A stretch of 64,000 bases of DNA from Blautia sp. XA-2221 (GTDB lineage Bacteria > Bacillota > Clostridia > Lachnospirales > Lachnospiraceae): positions 1-64,000 of the forward strand of contig NZ_JAJQXX010000011.1 of the NCBI RefSeq assembly GCF_028767025.1. Reading direction: 5' to 3'. Shown here one piece after another: positions 61,872 to 64,000 of this stretch. Numbering within the stretch: the stretch's first letter is position 1; the number at the start of each line of letters is the position of its first letter. Under the pieces are notes generated by a model. That model was given only the letters and a program-made list of their open reading frames with translations, was not told where the DNA came from and did not search any database. Made by a program: the position numbers and the translations under genes.

Positions 61872-62504
61872 ATGAACGACACCTTATATCTTCAGCTTGA
61901 TCAGAATATCGAAGTTCATCATCCTCATGTGTACCTTCAGGATATTGCCCGTCTGTCCTGTACAAACACAAAGCTTCTTAACCGCCTGAGAGTTCTGCCT
62001 GTCACCAACCTGGATCCTGCAAAGCCCGGCCGGTATGTGATGTCTGCCATGGATCTGGTAGATCTGATCCAGAAAAAAGAACCGGAACTTACCATTACCC
62101 ATATAGGTGAACCGGATTTTATCCTCACCTACAAAAAAACAGGTTCTGTCCATCAGATCTTTCATATCGTCAAAATTGCTTTCGTCTGCCTGGCTTCCTT
62201 TTTTGGCGCAGCCTTCTCGATCATGACTTTTAACACAGATGCGGACGTAGGAAAACTTTTTAGACAGATTTATGAACAGGTAACAGGCAGCACTTCCAAC
62301 GGCTTTACGATTCTTGAAATCACCTATTCTGTGGGACTTGGTCTGGGCGTTATATTTTTCTTTAACCATTTCAGCAAAGTAAAGATCACTTCCGATCCTT
62401 CTCCCATGCAGGTACAGATGCGGATCTACGAGGATCAGGTAAACTCCACTATCATTGAAGATATCAACCGGAAGCAGGCAGCGGAGCATCAGGATCCGTT
62501 ATAA
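61872..62504 (+). CDS. spoVAA: Stage V sporulation protein AA
   Basis: A 210-residue protein. A soluble N-terminal part (LYLQLDQNIEVHHPHVYLQD, about 1-95) is followed by two helices (about 100-120 and 150-172), as in SpoVAA. In Bacillus spoVAA is the first gene of its operon; here it is last. Its 3' end overlaps the convergent sigF by 16 bases (62489-62504). Confidence 0.9.
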   Translation: MNDTLYLQLDQNIEVHHPHVYLQDIARLSCTNTKLLNRLRVLPVTNLDPAKPGRYVMSAMDLVDLIQKKEPELTITHIGEPDFILTYKKTGSVHQIFHIVKIAFVCLASFFGAAFSIMTFNTDADVGKLFRQIYEQVTGSTSNGFTILEITYSVGLGLGVIFFFNHFSKVKITSDPSPMQVQMRIYEDQVNSTIIEDINRKQAAEHQDPL

Positions 62505-63211
62505 AACTCCCTCAGCTGCTTTATGATCCGTTTTTCCATTCTGGATACCTGAACCTGGGATATGCCCAGTATGCCTGCGATTTCTGTCTGGGTCATATCC
62601 TGAAAATACCGCATACAGATCAGTCTTCTTTCATCCTTTTCCAGTTTTCCAAGAACCTCCTCCAGAAGAATCCTGTTCAAAAGATTTTCCTGCCGATTCT
62701 CTTTTTCCTCCAGTCTGTCTGCCAGAGTGATCTCTTTTCCCTCTCCCTGGTACACTGTCTTATAAATGGATTCCACCGGAGCACCTGCTTCCATTGTCAT
62801 GGCAAGCTCTTCCGGAGCCATGTTTACCGCACGGGCCAGTTCCTCCATGTCAGGCTCCCTTCCCAGAGTCCGCTCCAGTTCTGCCCTGGTCTGAAAAACT
62901 TTGCTGCAGTTTTCCTTTATGGATCTGCTGACTTTTAACATTCCGTCATCTCTTAAAAATCTCCGGATTTCTCCTGCGATCATGGGTACTGCATAAGTAG
63001 AAAATTTCACATCAAATCCTGTGTCAAACTTATCCACTGCCTTTAAAAGTCCGATGCTTCCGATCTGAAAAAGATCCTCCATCTCCACGCCCCGTCCCAG
63101 AAATCTTTTTGCCACACTGTAGATAAGTCCTGTATTCTCCTCAAAAATTGTATCTCTCGCCTCTTTATCCCCCTGGTGCGCAAGCCCGATCAGGGCAAGA
63201 GTATGCTCCAT
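62489..63211 (-). CDS. sigF: RNA polymerase sigma-F factor
   Basis: A 240-residue sigma-70-family factor: NTGLIYSVAKRFLGRGVEME and DLFQIGSIGLLKAVDKFD (region 2), KFSTYAVPMIAGEIRRFLRD, region 3, and TQTEIAGILGISQVQVSRME (region 4 HTH). It is the first forespore-specific sigma factor. It is co-transcribed with spoIIAA and spoIIAB, its usual regulators. Confidence 0.96.
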   Translation of the reverse strand: MEHTLALIGLAHQGDKEARDTIFEENTGLIYSVAKRFLGRGVEMEDLFQIGSIGLLKAVDKFDTGFDVKFSTYAVPMIAGEIRRFLRDDGMLKVSRSIKENCSKVFQTRAELERTLGREPDMEELARAVNMAPEELAMTMEAGAPVESIYKTVYQGEGKEITLADRLEEKENRQENLLNRILLEEVLGKLEKDERRLICMRYFQDMTQTEIAGILGISQVQVSRMEKRIIKQLREFYNGS

Positions 63212-63220
63212 TCCCCCTCC

Positions 63221-63646
63221 TTATCTTCGGATTGTCTTTTTCATGTGGACAGACGTTCCTACGCCCACTTCAGAATCAACAGTCACCTCATCCATAAAAG
63301 CCTCCATAAACGTAAATCCCATTCCGGAACGCTCCTTTTCCGGTTTTGTTGTATACAACGGCTCCATGGCTTTTTTTACATCAGGGATTCCTGTTCCCTG
63401 ATCTGTAATGTCCACAAAAATCTCTCTTCCTTTCAGCTTCAGATCCATGCGTATCTTATGTACCTCGCCCTCATACCCATGAATAATACAGTTTGTCACA
63501 GCTTCCGATACTGCTGTTTTAAGATCCGCAACCTCCTCCAGCGTGGGATTCAGCTGCGTACAGAAAGAAGCTGCTGCAATACGCGCCATCCCTTCATTTA
63601 CCGGACGGCTGTCAAAAACAATTGTCATTTCATTGGTGTTTTCCAT
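63221..63646 (-). CDS. spoIIAB: Anti-sigma-F factor SpoIIAB
   Basis: A 141-residue GHKL-fold kinase: AVSEAVTNCIIHGYEG (N box), DQGTGIPDVKKAMEPLYT (G1 box) and GMGFTFMEAFMDEVTVDS (G2). It binds sigma-F, and phosphorylates SpoIIAA on Ser. The start at 63646 has AGGAG 8 bases upstream; the GTG at 63652 overlaps the spoIIAA stop. Confidence 0.96.
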   Translation of the reverse strand: MENTNEMTIVFDSRPVNEGMARIAAASFCTQLNPTLEEVADLKTAVSEAVTNCIIHGYEGEVHKIRMDLKLKGREIFVDITDQGTGIPDVKKAMEPLYTTKPEKERSGMGFTFMEAFMDEVTVDSEVGVGTSVHMKKTIRR

Positions 63647-63648
63647 GG

Positions 63649-63975
63649 TCACTTCTCCTCTCCCTCAGTTTTCTGAATTTCTATATATTTGTGAACCCCT
63701 GACAAATGCAGAAGCTTGTCAATATGGGGATTCACCTTTACTGCGCAGATGCATCCCTGTCTCATTCCCAGAGCCCGGTAACGCCCCATTAGAAGTCCGA
63801 TTCCGGAGCTGTCCATAAATCCTGTATTCTGAAAATCAAACAGCATGGTCCTAATATACACATGGCTCATAATCCGGTCTGATTCTCTGCGTATCTCATC
63901 TGACACCGGATGATCCACATCTCCCGGAAGATGCACAGTCAGGTTTGCTCCCTCCAGCTCAAACATTTCATTCAT
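63649..63975 (-). CDS. spoIIAA: Anti-sigma-F factor antagonist SpoIIAA
   Basis: A 108-residue STAS-domain protein. FQNTGFMDSSGIGLLMGRYR contains the Ser phosphorylated by SpoIIAB (D-S-S-G). Dephosphorylated by SpoIIE it frees sigma-F in the forespore. GGGGG lies 9 bases upstream of the ATG. It is first in spoIIAA-spoIIAB-sigF; the sigma-H promoter would lie beyond 64000. Confidence 0.96.
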   Translation of the reverse strand: MNEMFELEGANLTVHLPGDVDHPVSDEIRRESDRIMSHVYIRTMLFDFQNTGFMDSSGIGLLMGRYRALGMRQGCICAVKVNPHIDKLLHLSGVHKYIEIQKTEGEEK

Positions 63976-64000
63976 GATTATTTTCCCCCTTATTCTTCAT

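Overview
The window reads as chromosomal DNA of an anaerobic, spore-forming Gram-positive of the class Clostridia, most likely family Lachnospiraceae (genus not determined). The evidence is spoIIA and spoVA sporulation operons, rubredoxin, the MurT/GatD peptidoglycan amidation pair, zinc-type S14, strong GGAGG ribosome binding sites, and a long L17 with a central insert. I see no rRNA, tRNA or CRISPR array.

Layout. 1-2750 (minus): rubredoxin and murT-gatD. 2752-6590 (minus): the alpha-operon genes rpmJ-rpsM-rpsK-rpsD-rpoA-rplQ, with their own promoter and a strong terminator. 6693-9260 (minus): hflK-hflC and a small secreted protein. 9900-13330 (minus): a polysaccharide export and attachment module (Wzz-type protein, CpsD-type tyrosine kinase, SGNH-like membrane protein, LytR-CpsA-Psr protein). 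13671-15117 (plus): a MATE transporter. 15224-20600 (minus): a debris-rich stretch with a DUF262/AAA-ATPase/unknown three-gene module, a broken AAA-nuclease gene and IS66 remnants. 20679-39600 (minus): a long polysaccharide gene cluster running from a fucokinase/GDP-fucose pyrophosphorylase to a LicD protein. 39746-52862 (minus): the S10-spc ribosomal operon from rpsJ to infA. 53077-55513: tandem 17-bp repeats, a signal-peptidase-like membrane protein and a PAP2 phosphatase. 55526-59317 (minus): murB-rapZ-whiA-crh-like and tcdA. 59408-62504 (plus): spoVAB-AC-AD-AE-AA, convergent with spoIIAA-spoIIAB-sigF (minus) at the right edge.

The main architectural point is that infA and rpmJ, normally adjacent in the S10-spc-alpha superoperon, lie about 33 kb apart. 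The DNA between them is mostly surface-polysaccharide synthesis plus mobile and defence-like debris. The polysaccharide cluster combines GDP-fucose salvage, CDP-glycerol synthesis (gpsA, frameshifted; tagD-like), a TagA-type glycosyltransferase, several GT4/GT2 enzymes, a pyruvyltransferase, an acyltransferase with a 12-G tract, an FrhB/ferredoxin pair, Wzx, a Wzy-like polymerase and LicD. No priming phosphoglycosyltransferase is visible. The Wzz/kinase/LCP module downstream probably controls chain length and attaches the polymer to the wall. Several genes are broken (ugd, gpsA, the AAA-ATPase, the AAA-nuclease, IS66), so the island appears to be in flux.
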